A stretch of DNA of 32,391 nucleotides from an uncultured Pseudomonadota bacterium (GTDB lineage: Bacteria; Myxococcota_A; UBA796; SXON01), in contig CAIUMM010000086.1 in NCBI GenBank assembly GCA_903900265.1, positions 1 through 32,391 on the forward strand. Direction: 5' to 3'. Shown here one piece after another: positions 17,434 through 26,134 of the stretch. The notes under the pieces were generated by a model. It had not been told where the DNA came from. It saw only the letters and a program-made list of their open reading frames with translations, and did not search any database. How positions within the stretch are numbered: position 1 is the first letter of the stretch; the number at the start of each line of letters is the position of its first letter. The position numbers and the translations under genes were made by a program.

Positions 17434-18726
17434 CTAAAGTTGCCACCACGCGCGCATCGCGTCCGAGCGGGTCTCCACCCAGGCGCGCACGAGCTCTTGC
17501 TCCGCCGTGATCCTCCGGTTTGCGCACTCCCGCTTCGGATCCGAAACCGCATAGTCATGAATCAACGCAGTCATTCCGTCGATCCTCGTTAGGGTGGCGT
17601 CGGTGTCGATGGTGTTCAGCACCGCCCGCATGCCATCGGCCTGCGCAGCGAGGCACGCTGGATCTTGCCAGCAAAGACGCGCGATGCTGCCCGACGGCGT
17701 GTACCAGCTCATACCCCAGGAGTAGTCCTCCAAAAAAGCGTAGTCGAAGTCCCACGGCATGATGCTCATCCTGCCGTCCGAAGGCCGGAAATAAACCCGG
17801 TAGTTGTTGCGGTTCATCGCGTATCCGTCGATGTGGCCCAACCACTGCTCCACCGCAAAATTCGTGTGGATCTCGTCCCAGTCCACCGCGCTGTCCAAGC
17901 CCGCGCCAAAACTACCGGACGCCGACGACGCTTCTATCGCCGCGGTCATCCCAAAGATCTCCTGATTGCCGTTTTCTTCGCCTTCTTCCAATTGGTAGAG
18001 CGCGTCTACGCCGAGATCAAAGTCCAATAGGGTGTAACTGCCATCTTCGTAGTACGCGTACTTGCCGTCGTACAGCTGACCGTCGTCGTCTCCCGGCAAG
18101 CGATCGGCCAAAAATCGACTGTCGGGGACCTCTACGGCGACGTACAGCCCGTAGTCCTCGCCGTTGACCGTGACATGGGTGAAGCCGGTGCGCGGCGCCG
18201 GCACACCGGCGTCCCGGTACACCCCATAGGCCACAGGCTCACGCACATAGGAGCAATCCACCACCTCGTTGTTCAACGCCATCGACTTCAGGCCGTGCAG
18301 CTCTTGTCCATCGACGAACTCACCAAAATCAATCTTGAACTTTGGCTTGCCGTCCAGCGTTCGGAACGAGCCGATCTTGCCGCGCAGCCGAATGCCGGGC
18401 TCCATCACAAACTCACCGTCGAACGAGACCGCCGCGGCCGTCGCGAATTCATAGGGATCGGCGGTCAAAGAACGCCGCGCGTCCTCCGAGAGCGTGATCG
18501 CCACCTCGTGCACCACCGTGTCCGAGAACCATTGCGCCTGCCACGCGGCGTTGGTCGCGGGGTCGTCTTTTGGGGCCGAGTCCCCAGTGTCGACCTCACC
18601 GAGCGGCACCATCGGCAGCGCGGTGTCCTTCTCACCGCCGGACTCGAAGCTCGGTCCGGCGCACCCCGACAGAAAATGGAAGGCCGCGAGAGCCAACAGC
18701 ACACAAGGAGACGAACGATCGAACAT
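17434..18726 (-). CDS. CotH-family kinase-like lipoprotein
   Basis: 430 residues from ATG 18726, giving a lipoprotein signal (LLALAAFHFLSGC, Cys22). A longer ORF upstream lacks a signal. Family features in order: IRLRGKIGSFRTLDGKPKFK (nucleotide-binding strand region), LKSMALNNEVVDCSYVRE, VTVNGEDYGLYVAVEV, NRNNYRVYF and the metal-binding MPWDFDYAF. CotH in Bacillus is an atypical kinase that phosphorylates spore-coat proteins; related proteins occur widely in bacteria as secreted or lipid-anchored forms, where the target is unknown. An acidic stretch follows the signal peptide. It is divergent from the calcium-repeat/thioredoxin lipoprotein, about 200 bp apart, so the two may act at the same envelope surface. 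Confidence 0.88.
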   Translation of the reverse strand: MFDRSSPCVLLALAAFHFLSGCAGPSFESGGEKDTALPMVPLGEVDTGDSAPKDDPATNAAWQAQWFSDTVVHEVAITLSEDARRSLTADPYEFATAAAVSFDGEFVMEPGIRLRGKIGSFRTLDGKPKFKIDFGEFVDGQELHGLKSMALNNEVVDCSYVREPVAYGVYRDAGVPAPRTGFTHVTVNGEDYGLYVAVEVPDSRFLADRLPGDDDGQLYDGKYAYYEDGSYTLLDFDLGVDALYQLEEGEENGNQEIFGMTAAIEASSASGSFGAGLDSAVDWDEIHTNFAVEQWLGHIDGYAMNRNNYRVYFRPSDGRMSIMPWDFDYAFLEDYSWGMSWYTPSGSIARLCWQDPACLAAQADGMRAVLNTIDTDATLTRIDGMTALIHDYAVSDPKRECANRRITAEQELVRAWVETRSDAMRAWWQL

Positions 18727-18929
18727 GCGCAGATCATACTCCACCGCAAAAAAACTTTTCGCGACCGGCACCCAAAATCCATCGTATCGAATCTTGACGA
18801 TGTTCTGACCCGGAAAGGGACGCTGCGGGCGCTCGGCAGTGGCGCAACCGCAGCTACGTGTGGCATCATACGACGCTGTCTTTCTTCGCCACCCCACCGT
18901 GGGCTCATCCCCACCGGAGACTCAACACC

Positions 18930-19787
18930 ATGCGCACCACTTTCATGCTGCTCTCGCTCGCTCTCTCCGCTACGCTCATCGGCTGCGGCACCTCCGGCCC
19001 GGGCAAGGGCAATGGCGCCAAAGACAGCGACGGCGACGGCCTGACCGACACTCAGGAGGCCAATTTCGGCACCGACAGCGGCGCTGCGGACACCGATGCG
19101 GACGGCCTGACCGACAAAGAGGAGTTCGACCTCGGCACCAGCGGCACCGAAGCCGACTCGGACGCCGACGGCTACCTCGACTTCGACGAAGTCACCGAAG
19201 GCTCGAATCCTGCCGACGCAAGCAGCCTGATCTACACCGGCGGCTGGCCCTACTACGCCAACAAAGACAGCATCACCGACCCCGGCATGTCCAGCAGCCC
19301 CGACAGCGGCGCCACCTTCCCCCGCCTGCAGCTCACCGACCAGTTCGGCGAGACCGTCGACATCTACGACTACGCGTACCAGGGCAAGCCGATCATCGTC
19401 GACCTCTCCGGCGAGTGGTGCTACTGGTGCAACGAAGTAGCCAAGTGGCTTGAGCACGACGCTTCCGCGCTGGACGACTCCTACGGCAGCCAAGAGTGGT
19501 ACCAGAACATCCCCGGTCTCGTCGACAGCGGCGACGTCCTCTGGGTCACGGTGCTCGACGCCGACTGGAGCGGCGGCAAGATCACCGAAGAAGAGGTCGC
19601 GGAGTGGGCCGACACCTACCCGAACGAGAACATCGCGGTGCTGCGCGACAACACCGGCTCGCTGGCCCAGTACCTTCAGGTCCAGGGTTACCCCAGCGCG
19701 ATCGCGTTGAACGAAGACATGACCATCGCCAAGTACAACGCGGACTACTCCAAGGCGTTCAGCAAAGCCTACAGCTTGCTGCCGTAG
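18930..19787 (+). CDS. Lipoprotein with calcium repeats and a thioredoxin-fold domain
   Basis: 285 residues. ATG 18930 is preceded by GGAG at 10 nt, and the signal peptide ends LIGC (Cys19). Residues 30-95 hold three Asp-rich thrombospondin type-3-like calcium-binding units (DSDGDGLTDTQE, DTDADGLTDKEE, DSDADGYLDFDE). Residues 130-285 form a TlpA/thioredoxin-like domain with active site WCYWC (163-167) and cis-proline near GYPSA. It is predicted to be anchored in the membrane, facing the periplasm or surface, and to act on disulfides. Its natural reductant could be a DsbD-type protein such as the one in this window, though that is inference. The next gene follows after 20 bp. Confidence 0.9.
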   Translation: MRTTFMLLSLALSATLIGCGTSGPGKGNGAKDSDGDGLTDTQEANFGTDSGAADTDADGLTDKEEFDLGTSGTEADSDADGYLDFDEVTEGSNPADASSLIYTGGWPYYANKDSITDPGMSSSPDSGATFPRLQLTDQFGETVDIYDYAYQGKPIIVDLSGEWCYWCNEVAKWLEHDASALDDSYGSQEWYQNIPGLVDSGDVLWVTVLDADWSGGKITEEEVAEWADTYPNENIAVLRDNTGSLAQYLQVQGYPSAIALNEDMTIAKYNADYSKAFSKAYSLLP

Positions 19788-19807
19788 CTGCTAGCGGAGG
19801 GCTCCCC

Positions 19808-20323
19808 ATGACGCTGACACGAGTTGCGATCTTCGCAGGTACGCACTGGATAGTGGGGATGCTCAACACCGAAGGCCGGCGCCTCAACGAGCTTGCCAAC
19901 GACCGCACGAGTGAGTTTTTCTCGGTGGTCGAAGCGCACGTTCATGGGGAGCCGGACCTCCGTCAACCGCTGACGATGCTCCCCCGCATGGTGATCCCCA
20001 AAAAGGGGGTCACGCTGATCGCGTCTCTAGAAGACCGCCACGAAGCGCCCGAGAAGCGTAGGACCTACCTGCAGCGCAAGCTGGCGTTCCCGATCTTCGT
20101 CACCGTGCCCGGGGCCGACATCACCGGGAAGCTGCACCTGACGGCACGAATGGACCCTGTGGCGCTGCTGTCCCGACTCGCAGCGGAAGGCGCCGGGTTC
20201 TTTGCGCTTGCGGAAGCAGAGGTCGTTCAACTTCCGCTGTTGGGCGGCGCCGAAGTTGCTCCGGTGGTGCTGATCGCGCGGCAAGCGCTCACCGGATGCT
20301 ACATCGCCGACGCCCCGGTCTGA
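19808..20323 (+). CDS. Conserved-looking cytoplasmic protein, unknown function
   Basis: 171 residues from ATG 19808, with GGAGG about 8 nt upstream. There is no signal peptide or membrane segment. The first half (RVAIFAGTHWIVGMLNTEGRRLNELAND) and the second (FPIFVTVPGADITGKLHLTARMD) look like beta-rich repeats of a small barrel. I do not recognise the family. It lies 20 bp after the calcium-repeat/thioredoxin gene and is probably in its transcript. A hairpin follows the stop. Confidence 0.75.
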   Translation: MTLTRVAIFAGTHWIVGMLNTEGRRLNELANDRTSEFFSVVEAHVHGEPDLRQPLTMLPRMVIPKKGVTLIASLEDRHEAPEKRRTYLQRKLAFPIFVTVPGADITGKLHLTARMDPVALLSRLAAEGAGFFALAEAEVVQLPLLGGAEVAPVVLIARQALTGCYIADAPV

Positions 20324-20346
20324 TACCGCGACGCGGATGAGGCGAT

Positions 20347-20368
20347 GTTTGCGAGCTATTTCGCAAAC
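20347..20368. terminator. Terminator hairpin between convergent genes
   Basis: GTTTGCGA pairs perfectly with TCGCAAAC around a six-base loop, midway in the 50-bp gap between two convergent genes. There is no long T-run, but the symmetric stem could stop transcription from both sides. Confidence 0.6.
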
Positions 20369-20373
20369 CCCTC

Positions 20374-21315
20374 TTAGGTTGAAGGCACCGTAGAGATCCC
20401 CGGCTTGCCGTCGCGCGGAACGTCTGGCTCCACGAACAGCCACGCGACCTCTGGAGCGCGCGCACGAACGGCACCCTCAAAGGCGTTGATCGCGTGCGCC
20501 GCTTCGACGAAGGTCAGCGTCGGCGTCATGAACACCTTGACCGCCACCATCACCTCGCCCGGACCTTGTTGAACGGTGATCAGGTCCAACACCGTCAAGA
20601 TGTGCGGGTGGTCGACCGCAGCGGCGATCACCGCCGCGTGGATGTGCTCATCCGCGCTCTCGCCGACGAGCAAGGACTGAACCTCGCGGGCCAGAAATAC
20701 GGCGACGCCCACCAAAACCAGCCCGATCGCGACGCTCCCAGCGCCGTCCCAACGGGGATCACCGGTCAGCACCGCGACCACCAACGCCAGCGCGGCCAAC
20801 AAGAGCCCAAGCGAGGCTGCGGCGTTCTCCCCGAAGACGACGATGAGATCGGAGTCTTTGGTGTCGCGTAGGTACTTGAAGAAGGGCTTGCCGGCCCGGC
20901 GCACGTTCATCTCGCGCAGGTTGGACAGCGTCGCGCCGCCTTCGATGAGCAAGGACAATCCCAAACTTCCAAGTCCGACGCCGACATGTTCGATCGGCTC
21001 CGGCGAGTGGATCTTGTGAATGCCTTCGTAGATCGAGAACACCCCGCCACCGGTGAACAGCAACATCGCGACCATGAACGACCAGAAGTACAAGGCCCGG
21101 CCATACCCCATCGGGTGCAGCGCATCCGCGGGCCTCTGGGTCTGCTTGACGCCGAACAACAGCAGCAGCTGATTTCCACAATCGGCGAAGCTGTGCACCG
21201 TCTCGGCGGCCATCGATCCCGAGCCGGTCATGTAGGCAGCCACGCCCTTGATCGACGCGATGAACGCGTTTCCGAGCAGTGACTGAAGGATGTGCGCGTT
21301 GGCGTCTTTGCTCAT
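20374..21315 (-). CDS. Cation diffusion facilitator transporter
   Basis: 313 residues, the usual length. The first transmembrane half carries SMAAETVHSFADCGNQLLLLFG, with the HxxxD metal site in helix 2. Helix 5 has VFGENAAASLGLLLA, where most zinc exporters have a second HxxxD; ENAAA resembles the EDSAA form of the SLC30A9-like branch, so metal specificity or mechanism may differ. A C-terminal cytoplasmic dimerisation domain follows (HPHILTVLDLITVQQGPGEVMVAVKVFM). The protein should exchange divalent metal for protons across the inner membrane. The ATG overlaps the TGA of the 111-residue protein gene (ATGA). It is the last gene of a five-gene minus-strand operon. Confidence 0.92.
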   Translation of the reverse strand: MSKDANAHILQSLLGNAFIASIKGVAAYMTGSGSMAAETVHSFADCGNQLLLLFGVKQTQRPADALHPMGYGRALYFWSFMVAMLLFTGGGVFSIYEGIHKIHSPEPIEHVGVGLGSLGLSLLIEGGATLSNLREMNVRRAGKPFFKYLRDTKDSDLIVVFGENAAASLGLLLAALALVVAVLTGDPRWDGAGSVAIGLVLVGVAVFLAREVQSLLVGESADEHIHAAVIAAAVDHPHILTVLDLITVQQGPGEVMVAVKVFMTPTLTFVEAAHAINAFEGAVRARAPEVAWLFVEPDVPRDGKPGISTVPST

Positions 21316-21647
21316 CGGGGCTCGGTGGGTTCGGTGATGCCTTTTTCGGCGGCAGTGAGCTTACGAAGGTTGAAACTGGCGCGCACCTCGAGGGAGTAGT
21401 CCGTCAGCACCTCGCGCAAGCCCAGCTCCTCGAGGTAGGCGCGTACCTCGCGGGCCATGATGCGCACGACCTCGGTTTTGGCCTTGTCGCCGCCCTCGAG
21501 CACCGCGCCGACCACCTCGCGTGCCGATACGCGCTCTTCGCCCATAAGGCGTCGTCCAAGCTTGCGAAACCGGGAGCCGGGGCCATCCGCAGGGCTGCCC
21601 GGCTCTGAGCCTTCAGGGAACTCTTCTACATCGCGTCGTTCAGACAT
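21312..21647 (-). CDS. Small helical cytoplasmic protein, unknown function
   Basis: 111 residues. AGGAG lies 5 nt before ATG 21647. The N-terminal 30 residues are acidic and Pro/Gly-rich. The middle is amphipathic helix (EVVGAVLEGGDKAKTEVVRIMAREVRAYLEELGL), followed by a short beta-like end (YSLEVRASFNLRKL). The layout (charged helix plus short tail) resembles polymer- or membrane-associated helical proteins, but no family is recognised. It starts 8 bp after the membrane-protein gene and is coupled to the transporter gene. Confidence 0.7.
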   Translation of the reverse strand: MSERRDVEEFPEGSEPGSPADGPGSRFRKLGRRLMGEERVSAREVVGAVLEGGDKAKTEVVRIMAREVRAYLEELGLREVLTDYSLEVRASFNLRKLTAAEKGITEPTEPR

Positions 21648-21655
21648 CCGCGCTC

Positions 21656-22861
21656 CTAACGTGCGCCCTGTACACAGGCGGCCCCCACCGCGCCGTACAG
21701 CTCGGCCACCCAGACGTTGCGGTCACCGCCGGAGGCTGCATCCCGACGATCGGTGTCGTAGGTCACACGCAGGGTGTGGGGGCCCCGCTCCAGCACGCCC
21801 AGATCCAGCGTGCCCGCGGGCACCCAGCGCTGAGCGCTCGTGTCCAACTGCACCTGAACGGAAGGATCCCCTTCGAAGGCGTCGAGTTGCGCGGCCAGAC
21901 AGGCCCGCCCGCGGCGCTCGACGCGAAAAACGCGCTGCCGAACGCCGTCGGAGACCAGCGCCCACTCCAACACGATCCGCTGCCCAGGCCCCAACGCGGG
22001 CTCCCCATCCATGCCCCCGCGCCAGCGATCCTGCGCTCCGTCCGCGCGCTCCCACGCCGCGCGCCAGAAGTCCACCGCGGCCGTGCGCGGATACCGTGCG
22101 AGCAGCCGGCGGGCTTCCCCGCCGCGCCCGCGCACATCAAGCTCCCGCGCCACCGAGAGCGCGTCCGCCTCCGGCCTCCCGGGTCGCCAGCCCAAATCCA
22201 AGGCCCGACGCCACCCAAGGCTGCGCGCGACGCGATCGGAGTCGGGGGCCGCCGCGAGCAGCGACTCGTCCAGCGCCGCCGATTGCCCCGCCAAGCCGTC
22301 CACCACGAGGTCCTCGGCGTGCATGTTCTGCGCGAACTGCAGGCGTTCGAGGCCCGTCCTCCGCGTGAGGTCCATCCACCGCGCCGCCCCGACTCCGGCG
22401 AGCAACAGCAACGCGACTCGCACGCTGCGCGGCGCTCGATGCGCCCGCCCCGTCTCCCAAAGCGCGGCGCCGAAGAGCCCGAGGACCGCGACGTTCGCGA
22501 TCACCGAGACCGCCGCCGGGAGGCTCTCGCGCACCAGCCATTGGCGGCCGACCACTACGCCGGCGAGGCCGAACACCCCGACGACCCCGGACACGCCGGT
22601 CCCGCCACGCCGGAACACGCTCAGCGCGAGCAGCGCTACCGCCCCGCCGATCCAGACTGCGCCGTAGCTCCCGGACGCCGAGGCCCACCAAGCGGTGAGC
22701 GCCGCTCCCGCGACCAGCGCGGGGAGACCGGTCAGCGCAGCGAGCGCAAATAACAACGGGCTGGCCCAATGCTGCGGCGTCGCCGCCGAGAGCACCGTCA
22801 GCAACGCGGTCAGCAACGCGGTCAGAAGCGCTCTGTCCCACATCGAACCCGTGGAGCTCAC
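21656..22861 (-). CDS. Membrane protein with soluble C-terminal domain, unknown function
   Basis: 401 residues. GTG 22861 overlaps the TGA of the hydrolase gene (GTGA); ATG 22843 (residue 7) is an alternative. About six hydrophobic segments fill residues 8-165, beginning with a repeated LTALLTALLT coded by 12-bp tandem repeats at 22797-22820. The remaining 230 residues are soluble: a helical Arg/Ala-rich part (LARELDVRGRGGEARRLLARYP, repeat-like) and a beta-rich end (IVLEWALVSDGVRQRVFRVE, TLRVTYDTDRRD). The final part may be a jelly-roll-like domain outside the membrane. Function is unknown. It is co-transcribed with envelope lipoproteins. Confidence 0.7.
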   Translation of the reverse strand: MSSTGSMWDRALLTALLTALLTVLSAATPQHWASPLLFALAALTGLPALVAGAALTAWWASASGSYGAVWIGGAVALLALSVFRRGGTGVSGVVGVFGLAGVVVGRQWLVRESLPAAVSVIANVAVLGLFGAALWETGRAHRAPRSVRVALLLLAGVGAARWMDLTRRTGLERLQFAQNMHAEDLVVDGLAGQSAALDESLLAAAPDSDRVARSLGWRRALDLGWRPGRPEADALSVARELDVRGRGGEARRLLARYPRTAAVDFWRAAWERADGAQDRWRGGMDGEPALGPGQRIVLEWALVSDGVRQRVFRVERRGRACLAAQLDAFEGDPSVQVQLDTSAQRWVPAGTLDLGVLERGPHTLRVTYDTDRRDAASGGDRNVWVAELYGAVGAACVQGAR

Positions 22862-24684
22862 TCGCCGGTGTTCTCAGCGCTGCAGACGCTGTCGCCGCAG
22901 TAATGCACGACCTCGCCGTCGTTGCGCAGCGCGTGCGCGGTCTGGGAGGCGCAACCTGGCCAAAGGCGAGGAGCGTTGTGCGCGCCGGTGTCGGCAGCGG
23001 GGCGGTTCTCCTCGGCCGGCATCCCCAGTTCGGGGTCGTATTGCACGACGACCGGGCCGGTCGCGGGCAGCGTGGTGGTCGTAAACCCATAGGGCTGGTG
23101 AGCGAATGGCGCGGCGAGCGGCACGCCCATGCTGCGCCACAGCACCTCAGAGCTGATGTTCGGCACCTGATTGTCGCCCATCGCCTCCTGAAAAAGGATG
23201 TTCCTCCCCTCCAGATCAGCGGCGTAGCTCACTGGGTCCACGGCATCCCAGTACAGCTGCATCAACGCATAGAGCACCTGACGGTCAGCCGCATCGGGGA
23301 TGGTGCGCGCGATCCCCTGTTCAAACGCCGGCCAGTCCGAGCTGCGCTCCAGCATGGTGGACCAGCTGCTCCCGCCGACGTGCAAGACCGCGTGATCGAT
23401 GCGGGACTGGTTGGCGAGCGTGACGGCCCCCTCGATAGCCCCCAAAGATATTCCATAGTAGAGGATATTGCTGCGGTCTGCCTTGCCTTCAAAGATCGCG
23501 TCATCCAGCAGCGGACCGGCGGCGATGAGCTCCTCGAGCGCGAGGGTGTTGGAGACTCCCTGCGCGAGCATGTCGGTGAGCTCGTGAAAGCGACCAAAGT
23601 CATTGGAGACGGTGACGGCGTGCAGCAGATCGTCGTAGGTCAAGCCGCGCCACACCGTCGCGACCACGATGGCGTTCATCTGGTTGGAGAGCGCGACCAC
23701 CCCGCTGGGGTCGTCCGCGTCGTTCAGGTAACGCTCGGGGCTGGACAAGATCCCATGTCCAAAAAGCACCACGGGCACCGAGCCCGGCGCGGCGCTCCGC
23801 GCGCTCTCGGGGACGTGAACGTACACTTGCATTTCGCCTTGGCCCTGCAGGATCGGCATCCCCTCCCCGTCCAGCTCCAGCGCTTGATCGTCCACCAACC
23901 AGTTGGCCGCTGTGAACGTTCCCTCTGCATTTTTCCACGTCCCTGCAGGTACAGCACCGTCCTCCGGAGTGTCGGCGGTGCGCACGCGGTCGAGGGCGTA
24001 GGTTGTGGGTACGGCGACATCGGCGGTCATCGTTCGCAGCTGCGGGGTGCCGTCGCTGATCGGAAAATCCCACGCGAGCGCGACGCCGTCGATGCCGAGC
24101 GCGCGGAGCGAATCGGCGAGCGCGGCGTAGTGCGGCAAGCCCGCGACCGCGCGGTCCCAGGTCGCGTGCGGAAAAGCGCTGCCCTCCGCGGTGCGCACCC
24201 CGTCGGTGATCACGACGGCGACGGTGTGACCGGGGGTCATCGCCTGCATCGGACGCACCAAGAGCGCGCGCTCTCCGGCTGCGACCGCGTCGGGAAAGGC
24301 GTCTAGCTCCGCGAAGCATGGGATCTCACTCCCGTCGGTGAGATCGACGATGCGAACCGTGCCGCCAATCCCGAGCTCGGCTTGCGCGGGCAGCGTGGCG
24401 GGATCGATCTCCGCGATGTCCCACAGCTTCGCGACAGAGACCTGTACCGGAGAAAACCCCGTGCGCCACGCCACCCGGCTGACGTCCCACGGCGTCACCG
24501 CCGCGGGCAGGCCTTCGGGGAGCGCGACGTGCCCATCCACGATCAGGTCCGCGTTCGGAAAGGGCCCTACCTTGCCTTGATCGAGCAGGCCATCGGGCGC
24601 ACCGGACGTGTCAATTTTCTCGGCGGTACACGCAGAAAGTCCGCAGACCGCCAACACGCTCAGGCTACGTACCCAAGGGCTCAT
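22858..24684 (-). CDS. Lipoprotein with alpha/beta-hydrolase (lipase/esterase-like) domain
   Basis: 608 residues from ATG 24684, which overlaps the stop of the upstream lipoprotein gene (ATGA). The longer ORF is not used. The signal peptide ends LSAC (Cys19). The N-terminal 260 residues contain FPNADLIVDG and a beta-rich domain (ALLVRPMQAMTPGHTVAVVI), resembling the N-terminal module of secreted bacterial lipases/virulence esterases. The hydrolase core has VVLFGHG (oxyanion hole) and the nucleophile elbow GISLG (GxSxG) in NILYYGISLGAIEGA. A Cys-containing C-terminus (CASQTAHALRNDGEVVHYC) could be disulfide-bonded. It probably acts on an ester in the periplasm or outside the cell. The substrate is unknown. 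Confidence 0.85.
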   Translation of the reverse strand: MSPWVRSLSVLAVCGLSACTAEKIDTSGAPDGLLDQGKVGPFPNADLIVDGHVALPEGLPAAVTPWDVSRVAWRTGFSPVQVSVAKLWDIAEIDPATLPAQAELGIGGTVRIVDLTDGSEIPCFAELDAFPDAVAAGERALLVRPMQAMTPGHTVAVVITDGVRTAEGSAFPHATWDRAVAGLPHYAALADSLRALGIDGVALAWDFPISDGTPQLRTMTADVAVPTTYALDRVRTADTPEDGAVPAGTWKNAEGTFTAANWLVDDQALELDGEGMPILQGQGEMQVYVHVPESARSAAPGSVPVVLFGHGILSSPERYLNDADDPSGVVALSNQMNAIVVATVWRGLTYDDLLHAVTVSNDFGRFHELTDMLAQGVSNTLALEELIAAGPLLDDAIFEGKADRSNILYYGISLGAIEGAVTLANQSRIDHAVLHVGGSSWSTMLERSSDWPAFEQGIARTIPDAADRQVLYALMQLYWDAVDPVSYAADLEGRNILFQEAMGDNQVPNISSEVLWRSMGVPLAAPFAHQPYGFTTTTLPATGPVVVQYDPELGMPAEENRPAADTGAHNAPRLWPGCASQTAHALRNDGEVVHYCGDSVCSAENTGE

Positions 24685-25358
24685 GGCGTGACCTTCAAGC
24701 GACTGCCGAAGCGCGCTCGCGCGGCGTCCGCGCCCTGCTGGGCCGCGTAATCGGCGAAATTGATCCACTGCGCAGCCGCGGGCGGCGTGAGCGAATTGAT
24801 CGTCAACCACAGGCCTTCGGAGCGCTGAATCGTAAAAAACACCTCGTTCGCTCCGTCCGACATACCGACGGTGACCAGCCGCGGGGGCGGATGGGCGTCG
24901 ACGTTGGCCCCCAAAGCCAAGGCTTCCGCGGACGTTGTCGCGCTCCCGACCAAGCGGCCGTCCTCCCACGGCAGATCGCCGCCATGGGCGACCTCGGGCT
25001 CGCGCGGATTTTCGCTTCGACCGACCGCGACGATCTGACCACCGAGCTCAAACACGGCGGCCAGCACCGGGCCGAGCGCCGGAAACGACAAGTCCAGCGT
25101 GCGTCGGCCGCGCAACGGCGTGTGGTCCAGCAGCAGCACAGGCTGCATCAAACGCTCGATATCGGCGCATCCCAACGTACGATCCAGCGCCGCCCTTCGC
25201 GCGAGACCGTCGGCGGCAGGATGTCCGAAGTCCAGCGTTCGGCCGGTCTCGTCGTGCCAAGCGCGCGCCGCGTCAGCCACCTTGCCCGACTGTAGCAACG
25301 CATCTGCGGTCGGGTGGGAGCAAGCAAGCAGCAGGGTGATAAGCGGGGTGATCCACAT
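24681..25358 (-). CDS. Lipoprotein, unknown function
   Basis: 225 residues from ATG 25358, with a short lipoprotein signal MWITPLITLLLAC (12 residues before Cys13, no basic start). The mature part is soluble and alternates helix (ADALLQSGKVADAARAWHDETG, like a single TPR-type pair) and strand (LVTVGMSDGANEVFFTIQRSEG). No catalytic motif is visible. It is first gene of the operon, overlapping the hydrolase gene, and its start is 17 bp from the divergent amidohydrolase start. A promoter must lie in or over the neighbouring coding sequence unless the neighbour starts later. Confidence 0.75.
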   Translation of the reverse strand: MWITPLITLLLACSHPTADALLQSGKVADAARAWHDETGRTLDFGHPAADGLARRAALDRTLGCADIERLMQPVLLLDHTPLRGRRTLDLSFPALGPVLAAVFELGGQIVAVGRSENPREPEVAHGGDLPWEDGRLVGSATTSAEALALGANVDAHPPPRLVTVGMSDGANEVFFTIQRSEGLWLTINSLTPPAAAQWINFADYAAQQGADAARARFGSRLKVTP

Positions 25359-25375
25359 CCCGGCAGTCCTATCCC

Positions 25376-26134
25376 GTGAAGCACGACGCCTTCGAAACCT
25401 TGAGCGCTCCAGCCTCCGGAAGCCCCGAAAAGCATCCGGCGGTGTCCACCCGCGCGCCCCGCTTGTACACCTGCGAGCACGCGTCCAACCGCGTGCCCCG
25501 GCCGTGGCGGCTGCGGAGCCGAGACCGCCAACTCCTATCGATGCACTGGGGCTATGACATCGGAGCGGCCAACGTCACCCGCGCGCTGGTGCGGCGCGAT
25601 CCGGGCAGCCGCGCCGTGCTGTCCCGCTTTTCTCGTCTGCTCATCGATCCCAACCGCGAACCGGCCGATCCCACCGCGGTGCTCGTGCACACCGACGATG
25701 GGTCCCCTACCTTTAACCGCCACGCGCACGATGCGAGCGTCTACGCCGAGCGGGTCGCGCGCTTTCACGCGCCTTTTCACGCCGCGCTCGCCGAAGCGGT
25801 CGCCGTCGAGCATCGAATTTTGATCTCCATCCACAGCTTCACCCCGGTTTTTCGTGGGGTGCGCCGAGGGATGGAGGCCGGCGTGCTCTTTGATGAACAC
25901 GACGACCTCGCGATGCGGCTCGTCGATGCGATGCGAGCTCAGGGTCTGCGCACCGAAGCGAACGCGCCCTACTCCGGCAAGGACGGGCTGATCTACAGCG
26001 CCGCCCGCCACGGCAACGCCGCGGGCATTCCGTACCTCGAGATCGAGGTGCGTCAGGACCTGATCGCGTCGGAGCGCAGCGCCCGCGCGGTCGCCGGCCG
26101 CGTCGCGCGTGCGTTGGACGAGGCCGCGCTTTGA
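25376..26134 (+). CDS. N-formylglutamate amidohydrolase family protein
   Basis: 252 residues from GTG 25376; GTG 25442 is a shorter option, since conservation begins at YTCEHASNRVP. Family landmarks are TCEHASNRVP (metal-binding Glu and His), HWGYDIGAANV, FSRLLIDPNR, ISIHSFTPVF (catalytic region His), NAPYSGKDG and YLEIEVRQDLI. HutG-type members hydrolyse N-formyl-glutamate from histidine breakdown, but many relatives of this size sit outside hut operons, and no other histidine-degradation gene is here. Its TGA overlaps the TTG start of the membrane protein that follows, so the two are translated together. Confidence 0.88.
   Translation: MKHDAFETLSAPASGSPEKHPAVSTRAPRLYTCEHASNRVPRPWRLRSRDRQLLSMHWGYDIGAANVTRALVRRDPGSRAVLSRFSRLLIDPNREPADPTAVLVHTDDGSPTFNRHAHDASVYAERVARFHAPFHAALAEAVAVEHRILISIHSFTPVFRGVRRGMEAGVLFDEHDDLAMRLVDAMRAQGLRTEANAPYSGKDGLIYSAARHGNAAGIPYLEIEVRQDLIASERSARAVAGRVARALDEAAL

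Noticed and set aside
18794..18822. TTGACG as a -35 box for the calcium-repeat lipoprotein gene
   Set aside because: No recognisable -10 box lies at 16-18 bp from it, so a promoter cannot be supported.
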